Shown one piece after another: positions 9,579 to 22,100 of a stretch of DNA of 64,000 nt. Position 1 is the stretch's first letter. Every line of letters starts with the position of its first letter. The position numbers and the translations under genes were made by a program. The DNA lies in the NCBI GenBank assembly GCA_964023275.1, contig OZ029926.1:25643222-25707221 (forward strand). The letters are read 5' to 3'. The DNA comes from Norana najaformis. Its lineage: Eukaryota; Annelida; Clitellata; Crassiclitellata; Hormogastridae. Under the pieces are notes generated by a model. The model ran no database searches. It saw nothing but the letters and a program-made list of their open reading frames with translations, and was not told the origin of the DNA.

Positions 9579-11904
9579 TAAGTCATGTCTAGTCGAAGGC
9601 AAACATTCTGACGATTTTAGATACACAAGAGAAAAACCTGTGAATTTTCTGTCACGAGTGTCAAGCTGTAGACATTTGGACCGTGTTCTGATTTTGTTCG
9701 ACTTGAGAAAGTATCATATTGGACAATGCATGTGTCGATGATGTCGCAAAAGAAAATCTTTGCAGGGTTTGTTTTATAATGTAAATTTGAGGCAACATGA
9801 ATGTCGGACAACATAGTCAAATGTTCTTTTAGGTTTTTATCATCTTTTGCGTTGAATTTGTTGCCAGTATCCTGTGTTGAAATACGTGTTCTTATGCGTT
9901 TGGTTACTGCTAACGAACTTGAAAGTTTTCTGGCAACTTCCATCTTTGTGGCATTCCACTCTTTGGGAGTTGTGTGGAGTGCTAACCTTCTTTACCAGAC
10001 TAGGTCTGTCTACTAGAGATGTCCTTTGTCTGATGTATTTTTTAATGAGGCTGTTTTCCCTACTTTTCCTGCTTGGCACTGTTGATAAAATCTTAAAGAT
10101 GTGGCATGCACATGAATATTCACATGCATAACACATGCATACAGTGTAGTAGTTGGCTTTATTTGTTTGTCAGGGAACTGTGACTTTTCTGTTGGATATT
10201 TTCTTTTACAAGCATCTGACTTTAGTATTTTACCGAATAATGCCTTCCCTTTGGACAAAAATGAAGCAGTTTTTACTGGAAGAATTGCTGCATAAACTTT
10301 AATGTTGCAATACATCTAGTCACAAGACAGACACTTTTGTAATTTACTGGTTCTCCATTTACCTTTTGAGAGAATGCTGCTTTGCTGTCGTAATCATAAC
10401 GCACTGTTTCATGCCTTCGCTGTGTTTCTTGCTGGGTCTTTGATTGTAGAAATTTTTATTGTAGATTAATACTCATTCCCTTAAATTTAGCGGCTGAGAA
10501 GTGTCTTTAAAAAATCAACTCAATCCGTGAAAAACAACGGTCACAAAAAGAGCATTTTATTTTCGTGCCAAGAACTTGAGTTTGTGTCTAATCTAATCTA
10601 AAGACTTCTATAGCGCCGTTATCATAATGCCCAAGACATCTGTTGATGGTCACTTCCAAGTCAAAATGGCAATCCAAAATCATAATCCATCGGAGACGCA
10701 GGGTCGAACTTCAATAGGTCAAAGAAACATTATTTCTTTTTTAGTTGCTTTTGTAAACTCTGCTAGTCTTGGACGAAAGAAATGCACATGATCAGCATTA
10801 GCAAGCGTTTATGTCTTGCATTTTCACATTTAGTCACAAATATAGTTGAAAATAAATCAAAAACATGATTGAGAATGACACAATCAGTTCAGTTTGTGTG
10901 AAAAATTTTGGTTTTCATTGTGTGTGCGTATATATATATATATATATATATATATACTCATGCCCTTAAATTTATATATATATATATATATATAAATGAT
11001 TGAGAATGACACAATCAGTTCAGTTTGTGTGAAATATTTTGGTTTTCATTGTGTGTGCATGTGTGTATATATATATATGCACATACATACATACATACAT
11101 ACATACAGATGCTTATGAATACACTGTATATAATCACATTTTACGTATACGTTGCGTGCGAGTGTATATACGTGTGCTTGCGCATTATATAGAATTGATA
11201 TGCATATACATATTTAGATCAAATACTCTAGATGTTTTGCGTCTATTTTTTGCACAGTACAGTATTAAATGTTTTTTCTTCGTATTTTGGATTTTACTGG
11301 TTTATGCAGAATGACGTCAGAAAAGCAAATATGCTATTGTTTTTATATACGTTGTTTGATGAGGCTTTCTTTTAACGAATTCAGTGCCTAGTGATTGATT
11401 TTTGATCTGTTTCAAAATGCTCGAAGGAATTTGGTTTTCTTAAGTCGGAATGTTGCTGTAATCAGGAAACTTTTGTGTGGCTTCTGAGTTAGGTGATTTT
11501 CTATGTTTGCACAGGTATAACTATGTACTGTATGTTTAAAAAATTTTCAGTAGCGTCTTCATGGTACCTTCTTTTGTGGAACTTAACCACGTTCTACTGG
11601 AATTTTATTGGGCTTCAGGGTAAAGAGGGTCTGCGGAGACCCGGGCGAATTCTCCTGATTCAGTTGCCTTGACTGTAATTTTGAGAACTTGAATTTTTTC
11701 TGCACTTGTTTCATGTGTCCCTCTTTGCTTTGCCACTGGCTTCAGCTTGAATGTCTTTGTATTCTTGACTTTCTAGACTCGATCGGACCTGTTTGTTATT
11801 ATTATGACCAGTATTACTATTGTTATATTATTTTATTAAGAGTCCAATAAGCTTTACTAGTAGTTAAAATGGTTCTGTCTACCAATTTTGAACATGGAAA
11901 CTCG

Positions 11905-12140
11905 TAATTGTAAACTCGAGATTTCTACAGCACCCAGTGAATGCTAAGTTGTGGGAACCATATTTCTCACGGGCGCTCAGTCAAGACAAATTCGATAGGC
12001 GGGTTCCAGGTCCAAGGGTCAGGCAGGCAGACAGACGATTATGGGGGATTTGGAGTTAAGACAGATATGGGGAAGAGGAGAAACGGCAGAGCTAGCTTTA
12101 CTGCCATAAATGCAGTGGAGCCTTATATAATGTCTTTATA
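11905..12140 (+). repeat. LINE-tail repeat, family C
   Basis: Copy of 'gagatttctacagcacc' ... 'tcacgggcgctcagtcaaga' ... 'ggcaggcagacag'. Family C recurs at 13430-13530, 14190-14285, 28550-28640 (-), 31690-32215, 33895-34060, 34330-34435, 37590-37810, 51600-51720 (-), 57975-58510, 61055-61290, 62410-62580, 62695-62815 (-), 62820-63150 and 63515-63810. Read in the opposite direction, the longest copies encode the end of a reverse transcriptase (WNSLP ... LKSHLF), so the family is the 3' end of a LINE. Confidence 0.65.
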
Positions 12141-12984
12141 ACAAAAAAATTAATGTTTATATAAAAGCGAACAACACTGGCTTTTGAACAAGCTGTTATA
12201 ATGCGGCACTTGATATATCTCGCAAGAGTAACATTATGAGACGAGTCCTGTGGATTTCAAGAGTATTAGTGCTTTTAATTACTAGTCCGCCATTTTCACC
12301 GTAACTTTACTGTCACAAGTTTTGCTGTACGAAGTCTATACTTAAGTGATATTTCTCGGAGTTTTGCGAAGTTTTATAAATAGATTTACAATTATCGGTA
12401 GTTGAAACCGTATGGACATTGGAAAAATGTCGACACATTCGGAGTGGGATATGAAGATTGATCGGTTGGTTGGCTCCGTGTACATGTACATACTTAAGTA
12501 ATTTTTATCAGATTTTATTTGTTTCTGAGTGTATAGAGTATAGATGAAACATTTCTGAATGGCTTTTGCGAACGTTGTTTCGAAATATGCAATAAAACGC
12601 TGGCCGCTTTGCGTTATTTACTTAGGCGGCCATCTTGTTTTAATGGAATTCGTTGCGTTCATGTTTTATGCAATTTTTACGGTGTGGGCGTTTGTTCGCG
12701 TTATTTTTGTGTCGGAAAATGTGTTTTTTTTAAAAAGGTGCTTGTAACAGGCCCCATCAAAACTGCAGTTGGTGTTAAAAATTCTGCTCCCTGCTGTCTG
12801 TCTACAAACGTTTGAATAAATTTCAAAGACCGACAACCACATGTAGTCCAAACAAACCAGTGGCAATTTTATGTTCAAAAAATGAAAAATATTGTCCATC
12901 TAACCTGGTTTGCGGAATGGTTTGTGAACACTCACGGTTTTACAAAACTGACGTCCAGGTGTGAAAAACAGTTGTTTTATTGAC

Positions 12985-13138
12985 TTTAAAATTAAATTTA
13001 CTTTAAAATTAATACTTAAGACTCATTTATTCTCTCAGTACTATAACTAATTAGTATGTTGTAACGCGTCCTTTGAGTAAGACATTGTTTTATTAAGGCG
13101 CGTTATAAATATAAGTTGTATTGTATTGTATTGTATCC
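12985..13138 (+). repeat. LINE 3' terminus with TTGTA-type tail
   Basis: Ends 'taagttgtattgtattgtat' and shares 'gtaacgcgtcctttgag' and 'ttattaaggcgc' with the copy at 14285-14645. This is the 3' end of the same non-LTR element. Confidence 0.65.
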
Positions 13139-13876
13139 AACCAATGCTAGTTAAGCAAAATGTGACAGTGATTCTCGTAGTTTTGTGCAGTTTTTGCAGA
13201 TTAACTCTGAAATTTGTTAGCGGCAAAAATACCGCTTGAGAGGGACCAGCTTAAAGTCGCATAGATCAAGCAGAATTTGAAACTGAATTGAGTTGCAGAA
13301 TTTGAAAGGGGCAGAGACTGGAGGCCGAGGTAGAGAAAGGTAAGCGGAAAAGCGAGTAGATATGGGCGGTTGGATAGTGAATAGCTGGCGAATGTAAGAG
13401 GGAAGTTTGAAGGGCATTGAAATGCGCCCGTTATCGTAAACTCGAGATTCTTACAGCGCCCAACGAAAGTTAAGTCGCGGATTATTCACAGGCGCTCAGT
13501 CAAAACAAAATCGATAGGGTAAGGCAGGATGAAGAGACGGTCATGTTACAGCAAACCACAGACATAGGACCGGCGCCAGTCCGACAAGTTTATGATGTAG
13601 AAGACGTCGTATCGTCTGTGGTTTGCTGGGTAAGTTTCCATCTCAAAGCCTTTTAGTTTTTTGCAATCCCTAAGGGCAGCCGTGTTTCATTTTTTAAGTT
13701 GGGCGAACACTGGGCACGCCAGTAACACGTGACTGTTTTAGAGCATTTATGAAGCCAGAAGAAACCAAATGTAAATGTCCACGTTTTCTATAGCGACCAT
13801 ATGCCCTCGACCTGCTCATTTTCGATGAGGTGAGATCTTTCACCACTGCTGCCCGTTTGAATGGCTACCACGCCAT

Positions 13877-14032
13877 TTAAATCTATTTATTTCTGCATTT
13901 ATTATGCGCTACTATCTAACAACTAAGCATCAGACGATGGCCCTTAGCAACTGTGCGTGAAGGACTTGCTGAAGGTCTCGATACAGGAACTGTCCCAGAG
14001 GAGGATCGAACCCATACTCGCTGTATAAATCT
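13877..14032 (-). repeat. tRNA-derived SINE, family A
   Basis: Minus-strand copy: 'tttctgcatttattatgcgc' at its 3' end, 'gaaggacttgctgaaggtct' in the body and 'aggatcgaacccatactcg' at the tRNA-like head. Degraded. Confidence 0.65.
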
Positions 14033-14284
14033 CGAGATTACGATAACGATCCTTCTTCCGGAATTGGAAGAGCACAGTAAAACGTCAAATTGATTCTTCC
14101 AGTTTTAGAAGAGTCATCTTCTGAATATGGTAGATCCAAAAGAAGTCTCAATAATCGTCCGTTATCCTGTGAATATACAGTGCATCGTAATCGTAATCTA
14201 GAGATTTCTACAGGAACCAGCTTATTCACAGGCGCTCAGTCAAAACAAAATCGATAGACAAAAGGGTTCGGTTCCAGGTCAAGA

Positions 14285-14648
14285 TCTACTTATGTTCAAA
14301 ATTATGTCAGGCTCTGCCCCATCCTACCTGTCCTCTCTAGTTACACCTTGTACTTCCACTGAGTCCAAAAGAAGATTGCGTTCGGCTTCAAAAGGGGACT
14401 TTGAAGTCAGAAGAGTAAACCTACAGTTTGGTAAAAGAATGTTTGAAGTAACTGGTCCAGCGGTATAGAACTCATTACCTGAATCTATCCCAAGATGCTC
14501 TTCAATAGATACTTTTCAATTAAAACTTAAGACTCGTTTATTCTGTCAGTACTATAACTATTATTATTATGTTGTAACGCGTCCTTTGAGCAAGACACTG
14601 CTTTATTAAGGCGCCTTATAAATGTAAGTTGTATTGTATTGTATTGTA
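14285..14648 (+). mobile_element. Non-LTR retrotransposon 3' fragment (RT C-terminus)
   Basis: One frame reads SGSAPSYLSSLVTPCTSTES, then RRLRSASKGDFEV and FEVTGPAV, followed by NSLPESIPRCSS and LKLKTRLF. This is the standard C-terminal segment of LINE reverse transcriptases. The conserved Trp of 'WNSLP' is a TAG stop here, so the copy is dead. It ends in a TTGTA-repeat tail at about 14625-14648. Confidence 0.8.
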
Positions 14649-14908
14649 AGATCCAGGAGTCAGGCAGGCTACAGTGGATGGTGTTTGAAATTGAGCAAGA
14701 AGAAAGATAAGGGGAAGAGGAAGTTTACTGCAGGACCTATTTTATATAATATTATATCAAATATTTAAAATATGACACCAATATTTAAATCATTCATAAC
14801 ATTAAAATTTTAAATTACACTTTTGAATTGACTCATAACATGTCTAATATTTGGCAATAAGTACTCACAACAATCAGTCAAAAGTGAAAGAATAGCATTT
14901 AAAACATT

Positions 14909-14980
14909 TGGAGATGCCGGGTCTCGAACCCGGGGCCTTTCGCATGCAAAGCGAACGCTCTACCGCTGAGCTACATCCCC
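14909..14980 (-). tRNA. tRNA-Ala (TGC anticodon)
   Basis: A 72-nt cloverleaf on the minus strand starts GGGGATGTAGCTCAGCGG and ends CATCTCC plus discriminator A. The acceptor stem is fully paired and has the G3:U70 pair that marks alanine tRNAs. The D arm (GCTC...GAGC), the anticodon loop CTTTGCATG (TGC) and the T arm (CCGGGTTCGAGACCCGG) are intact. No intron. It should be an active gene. Confidence 0.95.
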
Positions 14981-15336
14981 TGAACGACTGGTGTACGGTC
15001 AACATATTATAAATAGGCCAGTTTGATTTAAATGCGCGTTCTGCCAATGATTATTTTATTCACGTTGAATTGAAATGTCACGCTTCAGTGAATTCTAGAT
15101 TCCAACCCATGATCAAAAGTGACATCAGGTGATCGTTGTACACGGTACAGAATTACCAAAGGAATCTTCTATAGATCAGACCCGTAACATTAATGTCTCA
15201 AAATTAAAATCAGCCATGTCTCAAAAAGTCCTAAACACCCAATTTAGTTTTCCTACTCGAAACGACTTGCGAACTTTTGTTCATAAATAAAGAAAGCTGG
15301 ACCTCCCGCTAAATGACAAGCTCTCAATGGAAAAAG

Positions 15337-15408
15337 TGGAGATGACGGGATTTGAACCCGTGGCCTCTTACATGCGAAGCAAGCGCTCTACCACTGAGCT
15401 ACATCCCC
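15337..15408 (-). tRNA. tRNA-Ala (CGC anticodon)
   Basis: A 72-nt cloverleaf on the minus strand: GGGGATGTAGCTCAGTGG start, anticodon CGC in CTTCGCATG, T arm ACGGGTTCAAATCCCGT, G3:U70 present, discriminator A. All stems pair. It lies 357 bp from the TGC copy in the same orientation. Confidence 0.95.
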
Positions 15409-15684
15409 TGATTGTAACTGTCCGAGCCGTTTTGTCTTATGGAGTAGACTAACCTTATTGTTAAAATCTCCACTGGAATTCCATTTTGTAGTTGTCAAGT
15501 CCAACGTTTTTCTCGTGTTTACATCAAGTCTTCGATTTCATTGTTTATCCAATATAGACCACGTGATCTGTATTAGTTCCTGTTTACTTCGAAATTTTCA
15601 TGCAGAGCTCTGTTTTGGATCTTAGGGGAAAAAATCTAGGAATCGTTGGATAGCAAAACAGCTGTTAGTCCAATCTACCGCGCA

Positions 15685-15756
15685 GGGTATGCAGCTCAGT
15701 GGTAGAGTGCTTGCTTCGCATGTAAGAGGCCACCGGTTCAAATCCCGTCATCTCCA
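15685..15756 (+). pseudogene. Decaying tRNA-Ala (CGC) copy
   Basis: Nearly the same as the copy at 15337-15408 but on the opposite strand. Base 4 is T facing C69, base 8 is C instead of the nearly universal U8, and the T stem (ACCGG/CCCGT) has a C:C mismatch. G3:U70 and the CGC anticodon remain. This pattern fits a pseudogene, although weak activity cannot be excluded. Confidence 0.8.
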
Positions 15757-16040
15757 ATTTCACCTCGCGTTTTGTCGCATGATTTCGTTACGTTACGCAG
15801 TTTACCTCGTAACGTGTTACACATTAGTTTTCACGTATCACACGATACTCTGCAAAATGTACATTCCAAAATACATTGAGTCGAATCAGTTTCAGTCAGG
15901 TAAGTGCAACGCTTTAAAGAAGCTGGTAAAGGCGATTATGTTAAAAGTGAGTTGTCCAAAAGACCCCTAAGGTAACAGTTCCGATTTGACCTTGTGACCT
16001 GACCCGGAAAATGCCCTTGACCTTCACAATTCTGCTCTGT
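15757..16040. other. Spacer between the tRNA copy and the TARS1-like segment
   Basis: No gene, repeat family or RNA is recognised in this stretch. Similarity to the TARS1 flank begins near 16040. Confidence 0.4.
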
Positions 16041-18230
16041 AATCAGGGCCAGAGATTCAGTTCTCTTCATGACATTTTTTGGTTTTGTGACTATTTTAGG
16101 CCATTTTGGCTTTCCCCAAGGCAGTGTGCTGTCATTCCAATTACTCGACAGTACGACGTTTACGCACGACAGGTTTGTTGACACATTCATTTGATGGGTT
16201 TTAGAGTTATCATTGAAATCGTTTTAGAGTTATCATTGAAATCGTTTGACTTATGGTTTTCCACCACTGGGTTACATGTTTTAAAGAGATTAGTTTTATA
16301 AATTAGTATAAGACATGCATTTCTGATTGTCACGTGTTCAAATACGTAAATGCCTACGTTAAGCAGTTGATTGTTTAACCGTGCTGCTGTCTGACCCCTA
16401 ATTCAGACTGCTGTGTACTTTGCACATGTAACAAGTTTTTGTACTACTGGCATTAATAATAATAATAATAATACCAATAAATAATATGTGTGCATTTGTC
16501 AGATAACAATTGGTAACCACATCTTGCCTTCATCTGTAGATCAGGGATGAATTGTGTGATGCCGGATTTGCCTGTGAAGCCGATCTGGAATCAGGCTACA
16601 CGATGATCAAGAAGATCAGAAATTCGCAGCTGGCCCAGTTCAACTTCATCCTGAGTAGGCAGTTGATTTATTGTTTTCCAATGCTGAATTAAATTGCTCT
16701 TAGAGTTTGTTCTATTACTCTCTCTCGCATGACCATACCATCTTAGTCTGGCCTTCCGTACTTTCTTGGTTATGTATCTAAGCGTCCATCTCAGGATTCT
16801 CATCTAAGTTCTCTCCAAGAACTGTTTGTTAGATAACTGTGTTCTGTCATTTCTTCTTAAGTAAGGTTCTTAAAGGCGCTGTCAGCTGGTAAGATACATA
16901 CCGGAAACATACATGTATTCTACCACCTGCACAACATTAGAGATTGTAGGACATCCGCTAAAATTGGTCTATTTACACTCCACCCCTGCATTTGACCACA
17001 TTTATCATTACCCACCCATCCCCTTTTGCCTAGATCTGTCTGCCATATGATTTCTTAAGTTGTATAATGAACGAGCGTTCTTCTGTTGTTGTTTTGAAAC
17101 AGTTGTTGGTCAAAACGAACAGCAAAACAGCACTGTCTGGGTTCGCACGCACGACAACAAGGTTCTTGGCGAGCAGCCGATCGGTCACGTGATAGAGCGA
17201 TTCAAGCACTTTGTCGAATCAAAAGTCGTGGATGCCGAGGACAAATTCTAGATGTTACACATCTTTGACCCTGCCTTCTTTCCAGTCATTGCTTTCGTAT
17301 GTTAAGACTCAGGCTATTGATTGTAGAAGATCTTTGGTAATTGTTTGTAACTTTTTCAACGTATATCAGATAAGTGATTCTGTATTGATGTTTTAAGAAT
17401 GCATGCTGTATAATGTAACACTGAAACTCTACCATCATATGAAATTTAAGAAATGTTAAAACTCAAGGTGATGTAGTCTTCAGGTGTGTGATTTTTTCAT
17501 AGCCTGCTGGATGACTCGACCCAGCGTTCTGGGGTTCAAATTCCCACCAGGACACGTAGCTTGAAGATTTCTGTTGCTAGCGAAGAATTCCATCGATTGG
17601 GAGATCAGAAGGCAAGAAAACAGACTGGCCACATGACTTCGTAAGCCAAGTCTAGGACAACAAAGTCGCTAACTGTACTGCCTAGGCAAATGTTTGCCTA
17701 GGCAGTGGGGACTTTACTGTAGTGGGGACTGTTTGCTGTGTGGGCACCGTGCAGATGTGTATTGCGAGCACGCGCTCACAAGGAAGTCCATAGTATTAAC
17801 ATCCAGTCCATCTTCCTGAGAATCACACGCACTGATGCGTTACGGTAACAGCAACATAGAAGTTTCCAGACTAAGTTAGATGTAGGAAGAAGCAAGTCAC
17901 TCTGCTCCAAGTCTACATTTTTTGACTAAATATGGGCAGGCCACTAGTGCTTCCCGAATCCAAGCTCTGCTGGTCTTTCATTTGAAACTGAAGCTTCAGT
18001 GTAGTAACATGGCAGTTCATGTTGTTGCCTTGTTCACTATTGGTTATGGTGATTGTGCCATGCGACTTTTTTGAGGAAATTTGGTCATGTACGGTTATTT
18101 GTGTGATGGTCTCGTGGTTGGCATGCTGGCTGTCAACCAAGAGATAGGGTTCAAATCCAAGGCTGAGCGACGTTTCAAAATTTCTGCTTCACTTGTGCTC
18201 ATTGCCAACTCCCAATAAAATGAGTACAGT
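16040..18230 (+). pseudogene. Partial genomic duplicate of the TARS1 3' end (last three exons and flank)
   Basis: Exon-like blocks 16100-16172, 16540-16654 and 17103-17251 (TAG) match TARS1 exons 17, 18 and 19 in order, phase and exact length (73, 115 and 149 nt). All AG acceptors and GT donors are kept. Introns and the 3' flank also match (compare 47950-51060), so this is a DNA duplication and not a retrocopy. The three blocks read open with no frameshift: [18 protein letters not shown], then [18 protein letters not shown], then [19 protein letters not shown]. By hand count about three quarters of residues equal the parent. Only the anticodon-binding domain is covered; no catalytic exon precedes it, and no own promoter or start is apparent. 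Most likely a unitary fragment with a surviving frame; a chimeric transcript is possible. Confidence 0.8.
16655..16805 (-). repeat. Degraded LINE RT C-terminal fragment
   Basis: The minus strand reads MRILRWTLRYITKKVRKARL followed by RWYGHA, the familiar segment near the end of LINE reverse transcriptases, then diverges. It sits within the duplicate of TARS1 intron 18. Confidence 0.5.
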
Positions 18231-19119
18231 GACCGCACATTGTCAGTGAGAAGATGGGTGGCGAGGTCAAGGACTGGCCAGATACCATCTCATTCTGATA
18301 ATAGGAAAACAGTCGTTAACACTTCATAGTCATGACTGCCCCTTAAGCTAACCCCAATAGGGGTTAGCTTAAGGAACAGCTAAAAATACAATGACAAAAA
18401 TTTTTATTGTGTGGTAAGTGGTAGACCATTAAGGTTCTTTGCATCAACTGCATCTTCCTCCAAGATCTCCAATTACAGACTTAATGTCTTCAAAATTGCG
18501 TTGGTCATCTTATCCACCACGGGTCAAATTTAAAGTTGTTGCTCTTGTGTACAAAGAGCTTCGTATATGATCTAGCACCGAGCTATCTTGCTGACCAGCT
18601 CTGCGCTTTTGAGGTGAATTTATAAATTAGCGCGATATAATTATCTGATTAACACTAATATTTAAAAGTACTTGCATACTGCATCTACGTGTGGATAAAT
18701 ATAAGTATTACATCGAAAACAAGTTTTCACATCTGAACAGCTTATGTTTGAGGCATAAAGGAAACAATGGAGTAATAGAACAATGAAGCAACAAATCGAC
18801 CCGCCATGTTCAGGAATTAAGCCGCCCCGTTAAAACGTCAACGAACTTCTCCAATTTCACTTGTAAGTGCGACCTTATAGTTTATTTAAATATCCAGAGA
18901 GCGATATCAGAAGCTCTTTGAGTACTTACTTACGTAATTAATCTCGAAACCTCTACCGGAAGTGGCGTCTATTGTTCTCGTCGTTGGCCAGAATTAAAAT
19001 GTTTATTATCGTGAACGGTCTTTATCAAAGAGATCTTTATTGTTGATTGCTACGTTTAACAAGTCGCAAAATTCCCGAGTCTCTTGAAGATTAATGAATC
19101 AGTTTGTTCTCTGCCAAAA
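17252..19119. other. Flank between the TARS1-like segment and UBE2Q
   Basis: 17252 to about 18230 matches the downstream flank of TARS1 (49990-51060), including a tRNA-derived SINE at about 18095-18230 ('tgtgatggtctcgtggttgg', 'gggttcaaatccaaggc'). A perfect hairpin lies at 18341-18374. 18380-19119 shows no exon or repeat I recognise and contains the presumed UBE2Q promoter; no TATA box is evident there. Confidence 0.5.
18341..18374. other. Perfect hairpin, 15-bp arms
   Basis: CCTTAAGCTAACCCC (18341-18355), loop AATA, then the exact reverse complement (18360-18374). Not part of a recognised gene or element. Confidence 0.9.
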
Positions 19120-22100
19120 ATGGCTTGTATGGCTCGGCTTAAAGAGGACACGAAGTTTCTAGAAAATCTCTTTTCTAACAAAAACGAGCGTTTTGAGATC
19201 ATCTCTGCCTCAGTCGATGAAGTGACTTGTCGTTTCATCGGAAAAGCAAGCGATCGATCCGTCGTTATTCACGCAAATGTTACGGTGCGAATAAAAATTA
19301 TAATAGCTCTCTAATCTAAGTTTTCTAAATTTTGTATTGCACTCCCTTTAAGCATCTCTGAGACGTTACGAAACGAGGCTATTTTAGCTTCGGGCAAACT
19401 AAAAGTCTCAATTCTTTGTTAGCTTGATGATCGAATTTATCGATTTCGGTTGTCTTGCGCGCGGAGGAAATTCAGAAGTTATGATTTAAAGTAATTATAT
19501 GTCTTACGAAAGCATCGTCAGGCAAAGAGTTTTATCGCAAGCTGTTTGATCGCCTTCGAGGACTTCTGAAAAGGCGATATATAAATGTCCCGATAACTGA
19601 CTAACTTCATTGACTTCCTCGAGAGTCCAAGTGACTGAACACTTGAGGAGGCCAGAAACTTGGATTCTTGAGAAACCCTAGTTTGTTTCTGGGTCAGGTT
19701 ACAAGACAAGATTGCCAGTTGGGTGGTGAAATAATTCATTCCTGGGTAAGTGTCCCCCAGATATCTTTACCTTGTATGGGGAAGAGGGGAAGGGAAGGGT
19801 AACCCAAATTCAAAGAAAGGCAAAGGGGTTAGCACATACAGTTATTTCAGTACAGAACATGTGTTCTTGTGAATGGTGGCACTTCTTAAGGGGTGATATG
19901 AGGGAGTTGTTAGGTGAGTGAACGAATGAGGTGCGTTTTAACATGTGTTCTTGTGAACAGGAGACTTATCCGCAGACCGCTCCAATCTGGTTCTCTGAGA
20001 CAGACGACCTTTTAGTTTCAGCTGCAATCGAAAAATTATGTGATACATCGCCAAGCAATTACAACGTAAGTTCATCTTAAAAGTGTAACATAACGTTTTC
20101 ACTTGTCTACAACAATAAATGCAGAATTAATATTATTAACGTAAGGTATCATGTATCAGCTGATGGAAAATGTCACGTCCATTCCTGAGATATAGTCCCA
20201 TTTCTCTACCAGTGATCACATATGTGTAACATCCACTTATAAATGTGTTTTATTGTGTTATTTGCATGTAATATGGTCTGCAAATTTGCCAGGTAAGCAC
20301 TAACTGAAAATCACGGCTACTGATTTCACCAAATCCTCATTCATTCGTTCATTTTGTGTAGATCCTCTTCAAGATGTCTTCTTGAAAGCCCTTCCAACCC
20401 AGCATCGATGCAAGAGAACTGTTTTCTTTCACTGCGTAACTCTTTAATGTTACAAGCTTTTATGGGATTTTACAGATAATGAGGCTACCTTGAAGCGGCA
20501 CTCAAATTTCTTATTACGATTACTGTATCAAAAGGAGGTCATAAAACTAACCGCACATCATTTTTGTGTAGAAGTTGCTACTGAATTTGAACAAACTCCA
20601 AAATATTTGCAGTAGCTTTCCACAACACGTTTTTCGTGCCAGAACTTGCTGAGCAGCAGCTGGTCAAATTATTTACCTCTTCTCCTATAAGTTTTTAAAT
20701 CCCGAGGGATCTTATGTAACTTTGAAATTGTTTTGTTCTCTTGGTGTTTACAGATTTGTAAACAGATTCGTATTCTGCTGACGGAATTATGTCAAATGTC
20801 GGGATTTTCTCAACCTGAAGAGATTAAGGTGATCGACTCCTACCTTACCAGTAAGGTTCGTATCAACAGCTGATCTCTTGGTGAAAGGTCAAGCATTCGG
20901 CACTCGTTATCTTTTGGGAAATGCATTTATTTTCTGGCAACTGTTTTATAAGCAATTGGTGAAGGATTGTTTCATTTGAAAAATATGATAATATGCAGAT
21001 CATGTAGAACTTATGTTAGCATTTATTTTATTGCAACTTTATATATTCTGGCAGAAATTGGCATAAAAGTCCAAAACCGACAGCATGCAATGCCACTTCA
21101 GTTGTAAAACCTGTGACGATAATTTGTAACAATGATGAACCTAATTTGTTTAGCTTAAATTATCACAATTAATAGCTGCACAAAGTTCAGCTTCTAACTA
21201 ACTTCCAGTTTGACTAAATATGAATATTTTAATAATAAACAACGAATAACAGTAATGAGCACCTCTGCTGCATTATCCTATGTACTTTGCTTACTTTACA
21301 GGGTGATTCAATGCACATCAATATAACAGCAGAAGATGATGAAGATTCAGATCTGGCAGACGACGATTTCCACTACGAAATGGACGAAGACCAGTCCAAG
21401 TAATAATGATAATTAGTAACTTCTACAGCGCCAGTGTCTAATGCACAAGGCGTCAGCCGATGGTGCACCAAAGCCAAGCCACAATTAGGTCGATATCCAG
21501 AAGGTCAGTCCACAAGACAGAGGCAGCCTAAGGTGGATAAACAATTTGGAATAGGTCAGTTTTAGGCAGGCACAACGGCAGCTTTTTCCGATGTAGCTGT
21601 GCCATTATTTTCTTTTTTCAGTTTTAAGTTTCTTCTGCAGAAGGTTTTTGCTTTTGACGTAACTGAGATGGGCAGAACAAGTGATGTATGTCATTCCCTA
21701 CTCTTTTCTTCCCCTTATCTCTCCTTCAGATCCAATTACAAACATCACCTATCGTAACCATCTGACTGCCTGCCTTTCAACGAGAATAAGCTGTTAAAAA
21801 TTTCATTTATTTTAATGAAGAATGCAATTTTTGTTGGATTTTTCACCAAAGACGATTTAATGTTGTTGTCTGTGTTAAATTCTTTAGTGAGAACAAGGTG
21901 AACGAAGAGTTGGACGGCATCGACACAGACAATCTCCTCACCCTCGAAAGGCTGAAACAGTCCCAAAGACAAGATTACCTTCAAGTAAATGTCACTGTAA
22001 ATGTCTCGTTTTACCCACTGGAGCCAGACTTCTGGTTCCCTGACCTACGGGATTTCGACCAAACTTCTCCAACGGATTGTGATTTAGAACTGGTTTCATT

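Larger units (their letters stand above)
9579..14908. other. 3' flank of the L1-like gene and intergenic repeats; no gene seen
   Basis: No exon is recognised. The segment at about 10160-10245 repeats the intron sequence just upstream of the last L1-like exon (9296-9385), but without the exon. TA-rich microsatellite lies at 10929-11000 and 11060-11105, with 'gagaatgacacaatcagttc' occurring twice (about 10870 and 11000). LINE tails occur at 11905-12140, 12985-13138, 13430-13530 and 14190-14645, a family B copy (minus) at 10595-10730, and a SINE at 13877-14032. Confidence 0.6.

Noticed and set aside
16100..17251. Calling the TARS1-like exons a processed retrocopy
   Set aside because: Introns and 3' flank are copied too, so it is a genomic duplication.
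19084..19119. Upstream in-frame ATG for UBE2Q (12 extra residues)
   Set aside because: Family proteins begin close to the [10 protein letters not shown] position; the extension has no family resemblance. It cannot be excluded without 5' data.
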